NCBI GenBank assembly: GCA_001298555.1
Contig: LJCW01000390.1
Coordinates: forward strand, 62,001 to 126,000
Source of the DNA: Actinobacteria bacterium OV450
Lineage (GTDB): Bacteria > Actinomycetota > Actinomycetes > Streptomycetales > Streptomycetaceae
Length of the DNA: 64,000 nt
Direction of reading: 5' to 3'
Shown: positions 49,355 to 58,088 of the stretch, in pieces
Layout of the letters: each line of letters opens with the position of its first letter
How positions within the stretch are numbered: the stretch's first letter is position 1
The notes under the pieces: model-generated
The model's database searches: none
What the model saw: only the letters and a program-made list of their open reading frames with translations
Told to the model about the DNA's origin: nothing
Position numbers and translations under genes: made by a program

Positions 49355-49368
49355 TGTTAGCGCTAACA
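49355..49368. promoter_or_regulatory. 14-bp palindromic LacI-type operator before the GH62 gene
   Basis: TGTTAGCGCTAACA is a perfect 14-bp palindrome with the central CG typical of LacI/GalR sites. It is unlike the CGAAA-N3-TTTCG sites elsewhere in the island. It lies between the importer operon end and the GH62 start, so it probably controls GH62. Confidence 0.75.
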
Positions 49369-49439
49369 AAATTGGGTATGCCGATGCGGTCAGGCGTTTC
49401 ACAACGTCTCCTGGGGGGGGAAGCTCGCGGCGGGACGGG

Positions 49440-50270
49440 TCAGTCCTTGGTGGCGCCCGCCGTGAGGCCGCCGATCAGCTGCCGCTCGGCGACGGCGTAG
49501 AACGCGAGGGCGGGGATCATGGCGAGCACGATGTAGGCGAGGACGAGCGCGTAGTCGGTCGAGTACTGGCCCTGGAACTGCTGGACCCCGACCGGGACCG
49601 TCTGCCATTTCGGGTCGTTGAACACCAGCAGCGGCAGGAAGAAGTTGTTCCAGCTCGCGACGATCGCCAGCACCGAGACCGTGCCGAGCGCCGGACGCGC
49701 CATCGGCAGCAGGATCTTCCAGAAGAAGCGGAACTTGCCGCAGCCGTCCATGACGGCCGCCTCCTCGACCTCCGCCGGGACCGTCCGGAAGAATCCCCTC
49801 AGAATGGTGATCGTCATGGGGAGCCCGAAGGCCGCCTGGGGAAGGATCACTCCGAGCGGGTTGTCGAGCAGGTCGAAGTTGCGCAGCAGCAGGAACAGCG
49901 GCAGGACTGCCACCGCGAACGGGAACATGAGCCCGATCGTGAACAGCGTGTAGAACAGCTCCCTGCCCCGGAAGGCGTAGCGGGCCAGGGCGAACGCCGC
50001 CATCGCGGACGCCGCCACCGTGCAGCACGTCGTGCCGATCGCGATGCCCGCGCTGTTGGCGATCTGCCGCCAGAACGTTCCGTCGCCGAGTATGCCGGTG
50101 TAGTTGCCGGTCCTCCAGTGCCGGGGCAGCCCGAACGGGTTGGTCGTCAGCTCGCCGGTGCTCTTGAACCCGGAGATCACCGCGTAGACGAGCGGCACGA
50201 CGACGAACGCGCCGATCAGCCAGACCACGGCGTGCAGCGACAGGCCTCGTGCGGTCCTGCGGGCGTTCAC
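49440..50270 (-). CDS. Sugar ABC transporter permease (MalG type)
   Basis: The 276-residue protein has six predicted membrane helices and the EAA loop (EVEEAAVMDGCGKFRFFWKI), which contacts the ATPase. It is the second permease of the importer. The GTG start at 50270 overlaps the end of the MalF-type gene by 4 nt. No ATPase gene is in the operon; in Streptomyces such carbohydrate importers share the MsiK ATPase. Context suggests transport of xylo-oligosaccharides, like the Bxl system. Confidence 0.92.
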   Translation of the reverse strand: MNARRTARGLSLHAVVWLIGAFVVVPLVYAVISGFKSTGELTTNPFGLPRHWRTGNYTGILGDGTFWRQIANSAGIAIGTTCCTVAASAMAAFALARYAFRGRELFYTLFTIGLMFPFAVAVLPLFLLLRNFDLLDNPLGVILPQAAFGLPMTITILRGFFRTVPAEVEEAAVMDGCGKFRFFWKILLPMARPALGTVSVLAIVASWNNFFLPLLVFNDPKWQTVPVGVQQFQGQYSTDYALVLAYIVLAMIPALAFYAVAERQLIGGLTAGATKD

Positions 50271-51256
50271 CGGCCACCTCCCGAGGTGACGGCCCCGCTC
50301 AGGTCACGGCGGAGCACGTATCGCTGGTAGAAGAGGGAGAAGACCAGGCTGATCATGAACAGCACCACGCTGATCGCACTGGCATACCCGACCTGGTAGC
50401 GCTTGAACCCGAACTGGAACATCGAGATCGCCATCGTCTCGGAGGAGTGGTTGGGCCCGCCCGCGGTCATGACCCAGACGAGGTCGAAGAGCTGGATGGC
50501 CCCGATGACCGAAAGGAAGACGCTGATCCGGATCGTCGGGCCGAGCAGCGGCAGCGTCACGTGCCAAAAGCGCTGCCAGACGCCGGCACCGTCGATGGAG
50601 GCGGCCTCGAGGATCTCGCCCGGGATGCCCTGCAGTCCGGCGAGGAAGAGCATCATGTGGAAGCCGAAGTACTTCCAGGTCATGACCACGAACAGGGTGG
50701 GCATGACCGTCGAGGGATCGGCGAGCCACTTCCCCCGCAGCCCCTCCAGGCCGAGGGCGCCGGCGAAGTGGTCCGCCATGCCGGCATCAGGAAGGAAGAT
50801 CATCGTGAAGAGGACCGCCGTGACCACCTCGGACAGGATGTAGGGCGCGAAGAACAGCATCCGGTAGACGGCCCGGCCGCGCAGCCTCTGGTTGAGCAGG
50901 ACCGCGGTGAGCAGCGCGAACGGCAACTGCACCGTGATCGACAGGGCGATCAGGTACAGCCCGTGCTCCAGATCGCCCAGGAAGACCTGATCGTCGAACA
51001 GCTTGGCGTAGTTGTCGAAGCCGACGAACTCGTCCAGGGGGCCGGTCCCGCCCCACTTGAAGAAGCCGGTGTAGACGGCGACGGCGATCGGGGCGAGGAC
51101 GAAGACGAGGAAGAGGGCCAGAGCCGGGACGAGGAACCAGACGATCGACGCCCAGCTGTGCAACCCGCGCAGGAGAGGCCGTGCCGGGGCGGGCGGGCCC
51201 ACCGTCAGGGCGTTCTGCGTCCGCTCCTCGGTCAGCGTGGACACGGGGCTAGGCAC
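50267..51256 (-). CDS. Sugar ABC transporter permease (MalF type)
   Basis: The 329-residue inner-membrane protein has a cytoplasmic N-terminus and at least six helices (SIVWFLVPALALFLVFVLAP, LYLIALSITVQLPFALLTAV). The EAA motif is EILEAASIDGAGVWQRFWHV. The GTG start overlaps the stop codon of the binding-protein gene by 8 nt. With the downstream permease it forms the channel of a carbohydrate importer. Confidence 0.92.
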   Translation of the reverse strand: MPSPVSTLTEERTQNALTVGPPAPARPLLRGLHSWASIVWFLVPALALFLVFVLAPIAVAVYTGFFKWGGTGPLDEFVGFDNYAKLFDDQVFLGDLEHGLYLIALSITVQLPFALLTAVLLNQRLRGRAVYRMLFFAPYILSEVVTAVLFTMIFLPDAGMADHFAGALGLEGLRGKWLADPSTVMPTLFVVMTWKYFGFHMMLFLAGLQGIPGEILEAASIDGAGVWQRFWHVTLPLLGPTIRISVFLSVIGAIQLFDLVWVMTAGGPNHSSETMAISMFQFGFKRYQVGYASAISVVLFMISLVFSLFYQRYVLRRDLSGAVTSGGGR

Positions 51257-52541
51257 CCTTCGCAGCCTCGGTGATCGACTTGGTGACCTGCTCGGGCGTC
51301 TTCTTGCCGGCGATGAGGTCGGCGACGCTGTCGTTGACTTGCTGGCCGACCGCGGGCGGGTAGGCCTGGTCGAGGAAGAGCTGGAAGCCCGTCGCGTTGA
51401 CCAGGCTGTCGGCCACCACCCTCCTGTTGGGGTCCACGAGCTGGCTCTCCGCGCCCTTGACGACCGGCAGGTAGCCGTTGGAGGCCAGCAGCTTGGACTC
51501 GTTCTCCAGGACGAAGAACCTCAGGAACTCCAGCGCCTCCTTCGGCGCGCCCTTGCGCAGCGCGAAGCCACCGCCACCGCCGAACACGTCGGTGGCCTGG
51601 CCGAGGCCGCCGTCGACCGTCGGGAAGGGGAAGAAGCCCAGGTCCGCTCCGAGGTCGGCGCCCGCGTCCTTCTGGACCGACGGCCCCCACTGGCCCATCA
51701 GCTCCATGGCGGCCTTGCCGTTGCCCATGGTCGCGGCCTGGCCGCCGGGGGTGGCGTAGCCGGCACCGAGGAAGCCCGTCTGGAACGGCTGGAGATCGAC
51801 CAGCTCCTTGAGACGGGTGCCCGCCTGGACGAAGCCGGCGCCGGTGAAGTCCTTGGTGGTCGCGGCCTGCTGCAGCGCGGGGAGGCCTGCCACGCGCATG
51901 GCGAGGTAGGCCCAGTAGTAGTGGCCGGGCCATTTCTCCTTGCCCGCGAGGGCGATCGGAGTGACGCCCACCGCCTTGAGCTTCTTGACGTCTTCGAGGA
52001 GCTCGGCCCAGGTGGCCGGCGGAGCGGTGGTTCCGGCCTTGGCGAAGAGCTTCTTGTTGTACCAGAAGCCGACCATGCCGACGTCGTAGGGAACTCCGTA
52101 GGTCCGGCCCTCGAACTGATAGGCCTGCAGCGAGACCGGGGTGAGGTCGGACGCCCAGCCCAACACGTCGGTGAGGTCCTCGACCAGCCCCGCGTCGACC
52201 TGCTGCCGCAGAACGCCGCCGCCCCAGGTCTGGAAGACGTCGGGGAGCCTGCCCGAGGAAGTGGTGGCCGTCAGCTTGGACTTGAACGCCTCGTTCTCCA
52301 ACGAGGTCGTCTTGATGGTCGTGTCCGGGTGGGTGGCCGTGAACGCCGAGGAGATCTGTGGGAACAGGGACTTGCCCGGCTCCGTCGTGGCGATGTTCCA
52401 CCACGCGAAGGTCACCTTGCCATCGGCCGCCGGCCCCGAGCCGGACTCCCCGCCACCGCAGGCGGCGGTCAGCGAGAGGGACAGGGCGGTCAGACCCGAG
52501 AGCGCCAGGAAGCTTCGTCGGCTCGGGGGTGTGCTGGCCAT
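51249..52541 (-). CDS. Sugar ABC transporter substrate-binding lipoprotein (BxlE-like)
   Basis: The 430-residue protein has a lipoprotein signal peptide: SRRSFLALSGLTALSLSLTA followed by the lipobox cysteine (LTAAC-GGG). The mature part is a two-lobed carbohydrate-binding protein (FAWWNIATTEPGKSLF, YGVPYDVGMVGFWYNKKLFA). Such proteins hand oligosaccharides to the permeases. Xylobiose or xylo-oligomers are inferred from the divergent LacI gene, the GH3 gene and the operator shared with xlnA. The ATG at 52541 follows GGAGG at 5-nt spacing; the frame is open 34 codons upstream but would read through the operator. Confidence 0.92.
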   Translation of the reverse strand: MASTPPSRRSFLALSGLTALSLSLTAACGGGESGSGPAADGKVTFAWWNIATTEPGKSLFPQISSAFTATHPDTTIKTTSLENEAFKSKLTATTSSGRLPDVFQTWGGGVLRQQVDAGLVEDLTDVLGWASDLTPVSLQAYQFEGRTYGVPYDVGMVGFWYNKKLFAKAGTTAPPATWAELLEDVKKLKAVGVTPIALAGKEKWPGHYYWAYLAMRVAGLPALQQAATTKDFTGAGFVQAGTRLKELVDLQPFQTGFLGAGYATPGGQAATMGNGKAAMELMGQWGPSVQKDAGADLGADLGFFPFPTVDGGLGQATDVFGGGGGFALRKGAPKEALEFLRFFVLENESKLLASNGYLPVVKGAESQLVDPNRRVVADSLVNATGFQLFLDQAYPPAVGQQVNDSVADLIAGKKTPEQVTKSITEAAKGA

Positions 52542-52575
52542 GGGACCTCCGGGGTGGGGGATGCCGGTTCGAGCG

Positions 52576-52588
52576 CGAAAATATTTCG
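52576..52588. promoter_or_regulatory. CGAAA-N3-TTTCG operator before the importer operon
   Basis: CGAAAATATTTCG is a 5-bp inverted repeat with a 3-nt spacer, in the leader of the importer operon just downstream of the predicted transcription start. Two more sites of the same form precede xlnA. It fits the CGAA-type inverted repeats I recall for Streptomyces BxlR-like xylan repressors. Confidence 0.75.
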
Positions 52589-52614
52589 TAACATTCTCGA
52601 TTTCGTGCTGCCAC

Positions 52615-52643
52615 AAACTAGGAACGCGGGGCGCCACGGTCAA
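52615..52643 (-). promoter_or_regulatory. Promoter of the importer operon
   Basis: On the minus strand TTGACC (52643-52638), a 17-nt spacer, and TAGTTT (52620-52615) form a good vegetative promoter. Transcription would start near 52608, about 20 nt before the operator. Confidence 0.65.
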
Positions 52644-52685
52644 GCCTTCTTACCGAACTTCCCGCAGGAGCAGCCCTCTTGGAGC

Positions 52686-52727
52686 TTGACAACCAGGTCG
52701 CGCCGATCGGAAACTCTTCGAAAGTTT
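52686..52727 (+). promoter_or_regulatory. Promoter and possible autoregulatory site of the LacI gene
   Basis: TTGACA (52686-52691) with GAAACT 18 nt later (52710-52715) may be the promoter. AAACTCTTCGAAAGTTT (52711-52727) is an imperfect palindrome over the -10 region and resembles the CGAAA sites, which suggests autorepression. Confidence 0.5.
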
Positions 52728-52771
52728 GCGATTCATGTCGCCAGCCCAGGCGTGCGCGCAGAGGAGCGAAG

Positions 52772-53785
52772 TTGAGCGAGCAGCGTCCGACCCTGGCCGT
52801 CATCGCCGCGGAGGCAGGGGTCTCCCAGGCCACCGTGTCCAAGGTGATCAACGGTCGCTCCGATGTCGCACCCGCGACACGCGAACGCATCGAGAGCCTG
52901 CTGCGATCTCACAACTACCTGCACCCCGGCCGGCAGGGCAGGGCCCGCAGGTCGGGCCTGGTCGACTTGATCATCGGCGGTCTGGACAGCGCCTGGGCGG
53001 TGGAGATACTGCGGGGCGTCGAGGCCGAGTGCGCCCAGCGGAGCGTGGGCACCGTCGTGTCGCTCGTCCCGCCGGGCGAGGCCACGCCGTCGAGCTGGGC
53101 CGCACTGCCGGTCCTGCACCACAGCGACGGCGTCATCCTCGTCACCGCCTCCGTCACCCAGGCCCAGCGCGCCCAGGTCGAACAGGCCGGGGTGGCGCTG
53201 GTCGTCATCGACCCGATCGACCTGCCGGGCCATGGGGTCCCGAGCATCGGCGCGACCAACTGGGCGGGCGGCCTCGCCGCCACCGAGCACCTGCTGGGCC
53301 TGGGGCACCGCCGGATCGCCGCCATCGGCGGGCGCAAGGAGATGCTCTGCAGCCAGGCCCGCATCGACGGGTACCGGGCCGCGCTGGAGCGGGCCGGGAT
53401 CGAGGTCGACCGAGACCTGATCCGGTTCGGCGACTTCCAGCACGAGGGCGGGTTCCAGCGCGCCCGGGAACTCCTCGCCCTCCCCGAGCCGCCGACCGCC
53501 ATCTTCGCCAGCAGCGACCAGCAGGCGATGGGCGTCTACGAAGCCGCCCGGCAGGGCGGCCTGAGCATCCCGCAGGACCTCAGCGTGGTCGGTTTCGACG
53601 ACCTGCCGATGTGCGAATGGCTGTCACCGCCGCTGACGACCGTGCGCCAGCCGCTGGAGGAGATGGGCCGGCTCGCCGCCCGCACGCTCTTCCAGCTCCT
53701 GGACGGCCAGCCCCTGGTCAGCCCCCGGATGGAGCTCTCGACCGAGCTCAAGGTCCGGCTCTCCACCGCCCTGCCCCGTCTCTAG
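52772..53785 (+). CDS. LacI-family repressor (BxlR-like)
   Basis: The 337-residue regulator has an N-terminal LacI helix-turn-helix (LAVIAAEAGVSQATVSKVIN, residues about 8-27) and a sugar-binding periplasmic-type domain (HSDGVILVTASVTQAQ, IGATNWAGGLAATEHLLGLG, LSVVGFDDLPMCEWLSPPLT). I place the start at TTG 52772, because GAGGAG lies 5 nt upstream and the DNA-binding domain begins at once; no good ATG or GTG is near. It is divergent from the importer and probably represses it and xlnA until a xylo-oligosaccharide binds. Its stop codon TAG lies in the left end of a MITE-like insertion. Confidence 0.9.
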   Translation: MSEQRPTLAVIAAEAGVSQATVSKVINGRSDVAPATRERIESLLRSHNYLHPGRQGRARRSGLVDLIIGGLDSAWAVEILRGVEAECAQRSVGTVVSLVPPGEATPSSWAALPVLHHSDGVILVTASVTQAQRAQVEQAGVALVVIDPIDLPGHGVPSIGATNWAGGLAATEHLLGLGHRRIAAIGGRKEMLCSQARIDGYRAALERAGIEVDRDLIRFGDFQHEGGFQRARELLALPEPPTAIFASSDQQAMGVYEAARQGGLSIPQDLSVVGFDDLPMCEWLSPPLTTVRQPLEEMGRLAARTLFQLLDGQPLVSPRMELSTELKVRLSTALPRL

Positions 53786-54003
53786 GGGGTGTCTTGCCGG
53801 TCAGGCCCGGCTCGCGGCGTCTGGCACCGCGCCTCGCCACCTTGTCGTCAGTCGCCAACCTCCCCCGGCTACCGCTGGGAGGTGCCCCCACCGCGTTGAC
53901 TCTCCCCCAGCCTTCGGCCGGGGGGACCCCCATCCTTCGCCTTGCGATGCACGGCACCAGACGTCGCTCCCGGATCCGGCCTGACCGGCAAGACACCCCC
54001 TAG
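53782..54003. mobile_element. MITE-like element with perfect 26-bp inverted ends and CTAG borders
   Basis: Bases 53782-53807 and 53978-54003 are perfect inverted repeats of 26 bp (starting CTAGGGGGTGTCTTGCC). Weaker inverted similarity continues for about 30 bp further inward. Both ends begin CTAG, which fits a 4-bp target duplication of the kind made by IS5-type elements. The 222-bp unit has no gene. Inside are two hairpins: ACCTCCC...GGGAGGT (53858-53883) and CCCCC-A-GCC-TTC-GGC-C-GGGGG (53904-53924). It lies exactly between the LacI stop and the GH3 ribosome-binding site. Confidence 0.8.
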
Positions 54004-54012
54004 GAGAACTCC

Positions 54013-56232
54013 TTGACCGTGCCCTGGCGTGACCCCCTCCTGCCCGTGCCCGTACGGGTCGCTGATCTGCTGGAACGGATGACGCTGGAGGAGAAGGCGG
54101 GTCAGCTCGCCGGCTTCTGGGCGCTGCCCTCGGATCCGGGGGCCCCGGTCGCGCCGATGGAGGACGATTCCGGCGAGTCCGCGCCCGGCCTCGACGACAT
54201 CGTCGCCCACGGACTCGGCCAGCTCACCCGGGTGTTCGGCACCGCTCCGGTCACCGCGGAAGCCGGGATGGAGCGGCTCGCCTCGCTCCAGCGGCAGGTG
54301 ACCGGATCCGGCCGGTTCGGGATCCCGGCGGTCGCTCACGAGGAGTGCCTGACCGGGTTCATGACGTGGGGGGCGACGGTCTTCCCCGGACCGCTGGCCT
54401 GGGGCGCGTCCTTCGATCCCGCGCTCGTGCGCCGGATGGCCTCCGCCATCGGCACGGGGATGCGGCGGGTCGGCGTCCACCAGGGGCTGGCTCCGGTGCT
54501 CGACGTGGTCCGCGACTACCGGTGGGGCAGGACCGAGGAGTGCATCGGCGAGGATCCCTACCTCGTCGGGGCGATCGGCACCGCCTACGTGCAGGGCTTG
54601 GAGGGTGCCGGGATCGTGGCGACGCTCAAGCACTTCGCCGGGTACTCGGCCTCACGCGGCGGCCGGAACATGGCCCCCGTCGCCGCGGGGCCGCGCGAGT
54701 TCGCCGACGTACTGGTCGAGCCTTTCGTGCGGGCACTGCGCGAGGGAGGCGCCCGGTCGGTGATGAACAGTTACACCGACGTGGACGGCGTCCCGGTGGC
54801 AGCCGACGAACGGCTGCTGACCGGGCTCCTCAGAGATGAGCTCGGCTTCAGCGGTGTGGTCGTCGCCGACTACTACGCCGTCTCCTTCCTGGAGACCCGG
54901 CACGGGGTCACCGGCTCGCGCGGCGCGGCCGGCGCCCTGGCGCTGACCGCCGGAATCGACGTCGAGCTGCCCACGGCCCGCTGCTACGGCGAGCCGCTGA
55001 CCGAACTCGTGCGGTCGGGAAGCCTGTCCGAGGAACTCATCGACCGGGCCGCGGAACGAGTCCTGCTGCAGAAGGCCCAGCTCGGCCTGCTCGACCCGGA
55101 CTGGGAACCCGTCAAGCCCGAGCCGGTCGACCTTGACCCGCCGGAGAACCGGGCCTTGGCCAGGCTCCTGGCCGAACGGTCCACCGTGCTGCTCGCCAAC
55201 GACGGCACCCTGCCGCTGCGGCCGTGCCGCGTCGCGATCAGCGGGCCGTACACCGACGACCCCCGGTCCTTCCTCGGCTGCTACTCCTTCCCCAACCACG
55301 TCGCGCTGCCGGGCGACTTCGGGCTGGAGATCCCGACGCTCGGCGAGGCGCTCACCGCCGCCGGTTTCACGGTCACCGAGGACGATCCGGACGTGAACGT
55401 GCTGGTGCTCGGGGACCGGGCCGGCATGTTCGGCCGGGGCACCTCCGGAGAGGGCTGCGACGCCGAGACCCTCGACCTGCCCGGCGACCAGGCCGCACTC
55501 GCCTCCGCCGTGCTGGACTCCGGGGTGCCGACCGTCCTGGTCATCGTCTCCGGACGGCCCTACGCGCTCGGCACGCTGGCCGAGCGCGCATCGGCCGTGG
55601 TGCAGGTCTTCTTCCCCGGCGAGGAGGGCGGGACGGCGCTGGCCCGGATCATCAGCGGGGCCGCGGAACCCTCCGGTCGGCTGCCCGTCTCCATCCCCCG
55701 CCAGATCGGCGGACAGCCCGGCACCTACCTGCACGCCAGGCTCGGCGGGCACACCGACTGGAGCTCGGTGGACCCGACCCCGCTGTTCCCCTTCGGACAC
55801 GGGCTGAGCTGGACCCGCTTCACCTGCTCGGAGCTCTCGGTGGATCCCGTCGCCGCGACGGACGGGACCGTCGCCGTCTCGGTCACCGCACGCAACGTCG
55901 GCGAGGTGGCCGGGACCGAGGTGGTCCAGCTGTACCTCTCCGACCCCGTGGCGTCCGTCGTCCGGCCGCAGCGGTGGCTCGCCGGATTCGCCAGGGTCGC
56001 ACTGCGGCCGGGAGCGGCCGCCCGGATCACCTTCTCCGTCCATGCCGACCGGACCTCCTTCAGCGGGCTCGACCTGCGCAGGAGAGTGGAGCCCGGGGAG
56101 ATCGGCGTATTCGTCGGACGCTCCAGCGGAGACCTTCCGCTCCAGGGCTCCTTCATCCTGGAGGGGCCGGTACGTCACCCGGCGGCCGACCGGGTCCTGT
56201 CCGTACCGGTCGAGATCGTCCCGGTTCCATGA
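54013..56232 (+). CDS. GH3 beta-xylosidase-type enzyme (BxlA-like)
   Basis: The 739-residue protein has no signal peptide and should act in the cytoplasm on imported oligomers. The GH3 barrel has KHFAGYSASRGGRN and the likely nucleophile Asp286 in GVVVADYYAV. The second domain has a candidate acid/base in SGEGCDAETLDLPGDQ (about Glu480). A fibronectin III-like domain ends the protein. Xylosidase rather than glucosidase activity is inferred from context. The TTG at 54013 has AGGAG 6 nt upstream, directly beside the MITE border; GTG at 54019 is less likely. It overlaps GH43 by 4 nt. Confidence 0.92.
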   Translation: MTVPWRDPLLPVPVRVADLLERMTLEEKAGQLAGFWALPSDPGAPVAPMEDDSGESAPGLDDIVAHGLGQLTRVFGTAPVTAEAGMERLASLQRQVTGSGRFGIPAVAHEECLTGFMTWGATVFPGPLAWGASFDPALVRRMASAIGTGMRRVGVHQGLAPVLDVVRDYRWGRTEECIGEDPYLVGAIGTAYVQGLEGAGIVATLKHFAGYSASRGGRNMAPVAAGPREFADVLVEPFVRALREGGARSVMNSYTDVDGVPVAADERLLTGLLRDELGFSGVVVADYYAVSFLETRHGVTGSRGAAGALALTAGIDVELPTARCYGEPLTELVRSGSLSEELIDRAAERVLLQKAQLGLLDPDWEPVKPEPVDLDPPENRALARLLAERSTVLLANDGTLPLRPCRVAISGPYTDDPRSFLGCYSFPNHVALPGDFGLEIPTLGEALTAAGFTVTEDDPDVNVLVLGDRAGMFGRGTSGEGCDAETLDLPGDQAALASAVLDSGVPTVLVIVSGRPYALGTLAERASAVVQVFFPGEEGGTALARIISGAAEPSGRLPVSIPRQIGGQPGTYLHARLGGHTDWSSVDPTPLFPFGHGLSWTRFTCSELSVDPVAATDGTVAVSVTARNVGEVAGTEVVQLYLSDPVASVVRPQRWLAGFARVALRPGAAARITFSVHADRTSFSGLDLRRRVEPGEIGVFVGRSSGDLPLQGSFILEGPVRHPAADRVLSVPVEIVPVP

Positions 56233-57689
56233 CCGGGTTCTCCGGTGACCCCGTGCTGCCCGGGTTCCGGCCCGACCCGTCCGTCTGCCGGGTGGGAGCG
56301 GACTACTACCTGGTGACGTCCAGCTTCGAATGGTTCCCGGGCCTCCCCGTGTTCCACAGCCGCGATCTCGTGAACTGGCGGCGCATCGGCTCCGCCCTCG
56401 ACCGGGCGTCTCAGCTCGACCTCGCCGGGTGCGAGCCCTCACGGGGGCTGTTCGCACCGACGATCCGGCACCATGACGGGGTCTTCCACCTCGTGTGCAC
56501 GCTGATGGACGGCCCCGGTCATTTCGTCGTCACGGCGACCGATCCGGCGGGGCCGTGGTCCGAGCCGCAGTGGCTGGACGGCGAGGGCTTCGACCCGTCG
56601 CTGTTCTTCGACGACGGGCCGGACGACGGCGGGGGCGACGGCCGGGCCTGGTTCACCGCCGCCCGCGTACTGGACGAGGCCGCCGGCCGCACCGAGATCT
56701 GGATGCGTGAATACCTTCCCCGCGAACGACGGCTCACGGGGCCCGAGCACGTCCTGTGGTCGGGAAGCCACCCTGGCGCCCGGTGGTCGGAAGCCCCGCA
56801 CCTCTACAAGACCGACGGCACCTATCTCCTGCTCACCGCCGAGGGCGGCACCGATGTGGACCACTGCGTGGTGGCCGCCCGCGCCGACCACGTGACCGGA
56901 CCGTACGAGGGCGCTCCCGGCAACCCGGTGCTGCCACGAGCAGAGGGACCCGTCACCTGCACCGGGCACGCCGACCTCGTCCAAACCCCGTACGGCGACT
57001 GGCGGGCCGTCCTCCTGGGAGTCCGTCCGGGCTCCGCCCTCGGTCGCGAGACCTTCCTCAGCCGGGTCACCTGGGACGAGGGCCGGCCGGTCTTCTCCCC
57101 CGTCGTCCACACCGACCTTCGCCGCCCCCTCCACGACGACTTCGCCACCCTCTCCGCCGACTGGAACACCCTGCGCACCCCACCCGCGCGGTTCTGGACC
57201 ACCGGCGAGGGACTACGCCTCCGACTCCGCCCCGAACGCCTCGGCGAACGCACCACCCCGTCCCTCCTGGCCCGCCCCCAGGAACAGCCCGACTGCGACG
57301 TCTCCACCGAACTGCACTTCACCCCCGCCGCACCGGACGAACAGGCGGGCCTCGCCGTGGTCCTCGACGACGACACCCACCTGCTCCTCCTTCGCACCAC
57401 GGAAGGACTCAGCCTCCGCCACGGGCCCGAGGTCCTGGCAGGCGTTCCCGTCCCCCCGGGCCCCGTTCGGCTGGGGGTCCGCATCCGGGGCTTCAGCCAC
57501 ACCTTCGCCCACGCGGCACCCGGCGGCACCTGGCAGGACCTGACCACCGTCGAAGCCACTTTCCTCACACCGCTGTTCACCGGCATCCAGCTCGGCCTCT
57601 ACGCCACGTCCAACGGCCGCCCCTCCGCCAACCACGCACACTTCGCGTGGTTCGACATCACGTACCCGAGCCGGCGGGAACCGCCGTGA
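56229..57689 (+). CDS. GH43 beta-xylosidase/arabinofuranosidase
   Basis: The 486-residue protein starts with the GH43 five-bladed propeller: FRPDPSVCRVGADYYLV with the general base aspartate, EGFDPSLFFDDG, and SEAPHLYKTDGTY with the acid glutamate. From about residue 300 a beta-sandwich domain follows, as in GH43 beta-xylosidases of subfamilies 10-12. No signal peptide is present, so it is intracellular. The ATG overlaps the GH3 stop codon (ATGA), giving tight coupling. It would remove xylose or arabinose from imported short oligomers. Confidence 0.92.
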   Translation: MTGFSGDPVLPGFRPDPSVCRVGADYYLVTSSFEWFPGLPVFHSRDLVNWRRIGSALDRASQLDLAGCEPSRGLFAPTIRHHDGVFHLVCTLMDGPGHFVVTATDPAGPWSEPQWLDGEGFDPSLFFDDGPDDGGGDGRAWFTAARVLDEAAGRTEIWMREYLPRERRLTGPEHVLWSGSHPGARWSEAPHLYKTDGTYLLLTAEGGTDVDHCVVAARADHVTGPYEGAPGNPVLPRAEGPVTCTGHADLVQTPYGDWRAVLLGVRPGSALGRETFLSRVTWDEGRPVFSPVVHTDLRRPLHDDFATLSADWNTLRTPPARFWTTGEGLRLRLRPERLGERTTPSLLARPQEQPDCDVSTELHFTPAAPDEQAGLAVVLDDDTHLLLLRTTEGLSLRHGPEVLAGVPVPPGPVRLGVRIRGFSHTFAHAAPGGTWQDLTTVEATFLTPLFTGIQLGLYATSNGRPSANHAHFAWFDITYPSRREPP

Positions 57690-57704
57690 CGCCGAGGTCG
57701 GTGA

Positions 57705-57905
57705 TCCCACGGCCGTGATCAGCGGCGGGCTGGTGTGCCGGGCACTCGCCAGGCCCTCGAAGCCGATCGTCGCGATGTCCTCGGGCACCCGGAGCCCCCG
57801 TTCCCGCACGGTGAGCAGAGCACCGATGGCCATCGGGGACAGGGGGCGCCCGGAGCAGTCGCTCCATCGCCCCGGCGCCGCCGTCCTCGGTGAACGGCCC
57901 GGGCT
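57705..57905 (-). pseudogene. Decayed LacI-family regulator fragment
   Basis: On the minus strand one frame reads PFTEDGGAGAMERLLRAPP. After a frame change and an apparent small deletion another reads SPMAIGALLTVRERGLRVPE and then DIATIGFEGLASARHTSPPL. These are consecutive parts of a LacI-type sugar-binding domain (the usual sequence between them, AVFAASD, is missing). No DNA-binding domain is found nearby. It sits between GH43 and GH6 and is antisense to both. Confidence 0.7.
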
Positions 57906-58044
57906 CGGCGCAACGGCGGGCCGTCGGCGGCCCGTGCGCGCGCAGTGCGGGGCGGCCAGCCGGGCACGGCCCCGTTTATCAAATCCGGCAGCCCTGACGA
58001 CGAATTCAATCATCCCACCAGCGCGATCCCACCCATTGCGAAAA

Positions 58045-58060
58045 TGGAAAGCGCTTCCCT
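58045..58060. promoter_or_regulatory. LacI-type operator before the GH6 gene
   Basis: TGGAAAGCGCTTCCCT contains the perfect 8-bp core AAGCGCTT and near-symmetric flanks. It lies 29 nt before the GH6 start codon. It resembles, but does not match, the cellobiose-repressor site TGGGAGCGCTCCCA of Streptomyces CebR. Confidence 0.6.
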
Positions 58061-58088
58061 GGCCTCGCCGCCTATCGGAGGAAGAATC

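Noticed and set aside
53858..53924. Reading the two hairpins before the GH3 gene as ordinary terminators of the LacI gene
   Set aside because: They lie inside the element bounded by perfect inverted ends and are better explained as parts of the inserted repeat, although they may still act as terminators.
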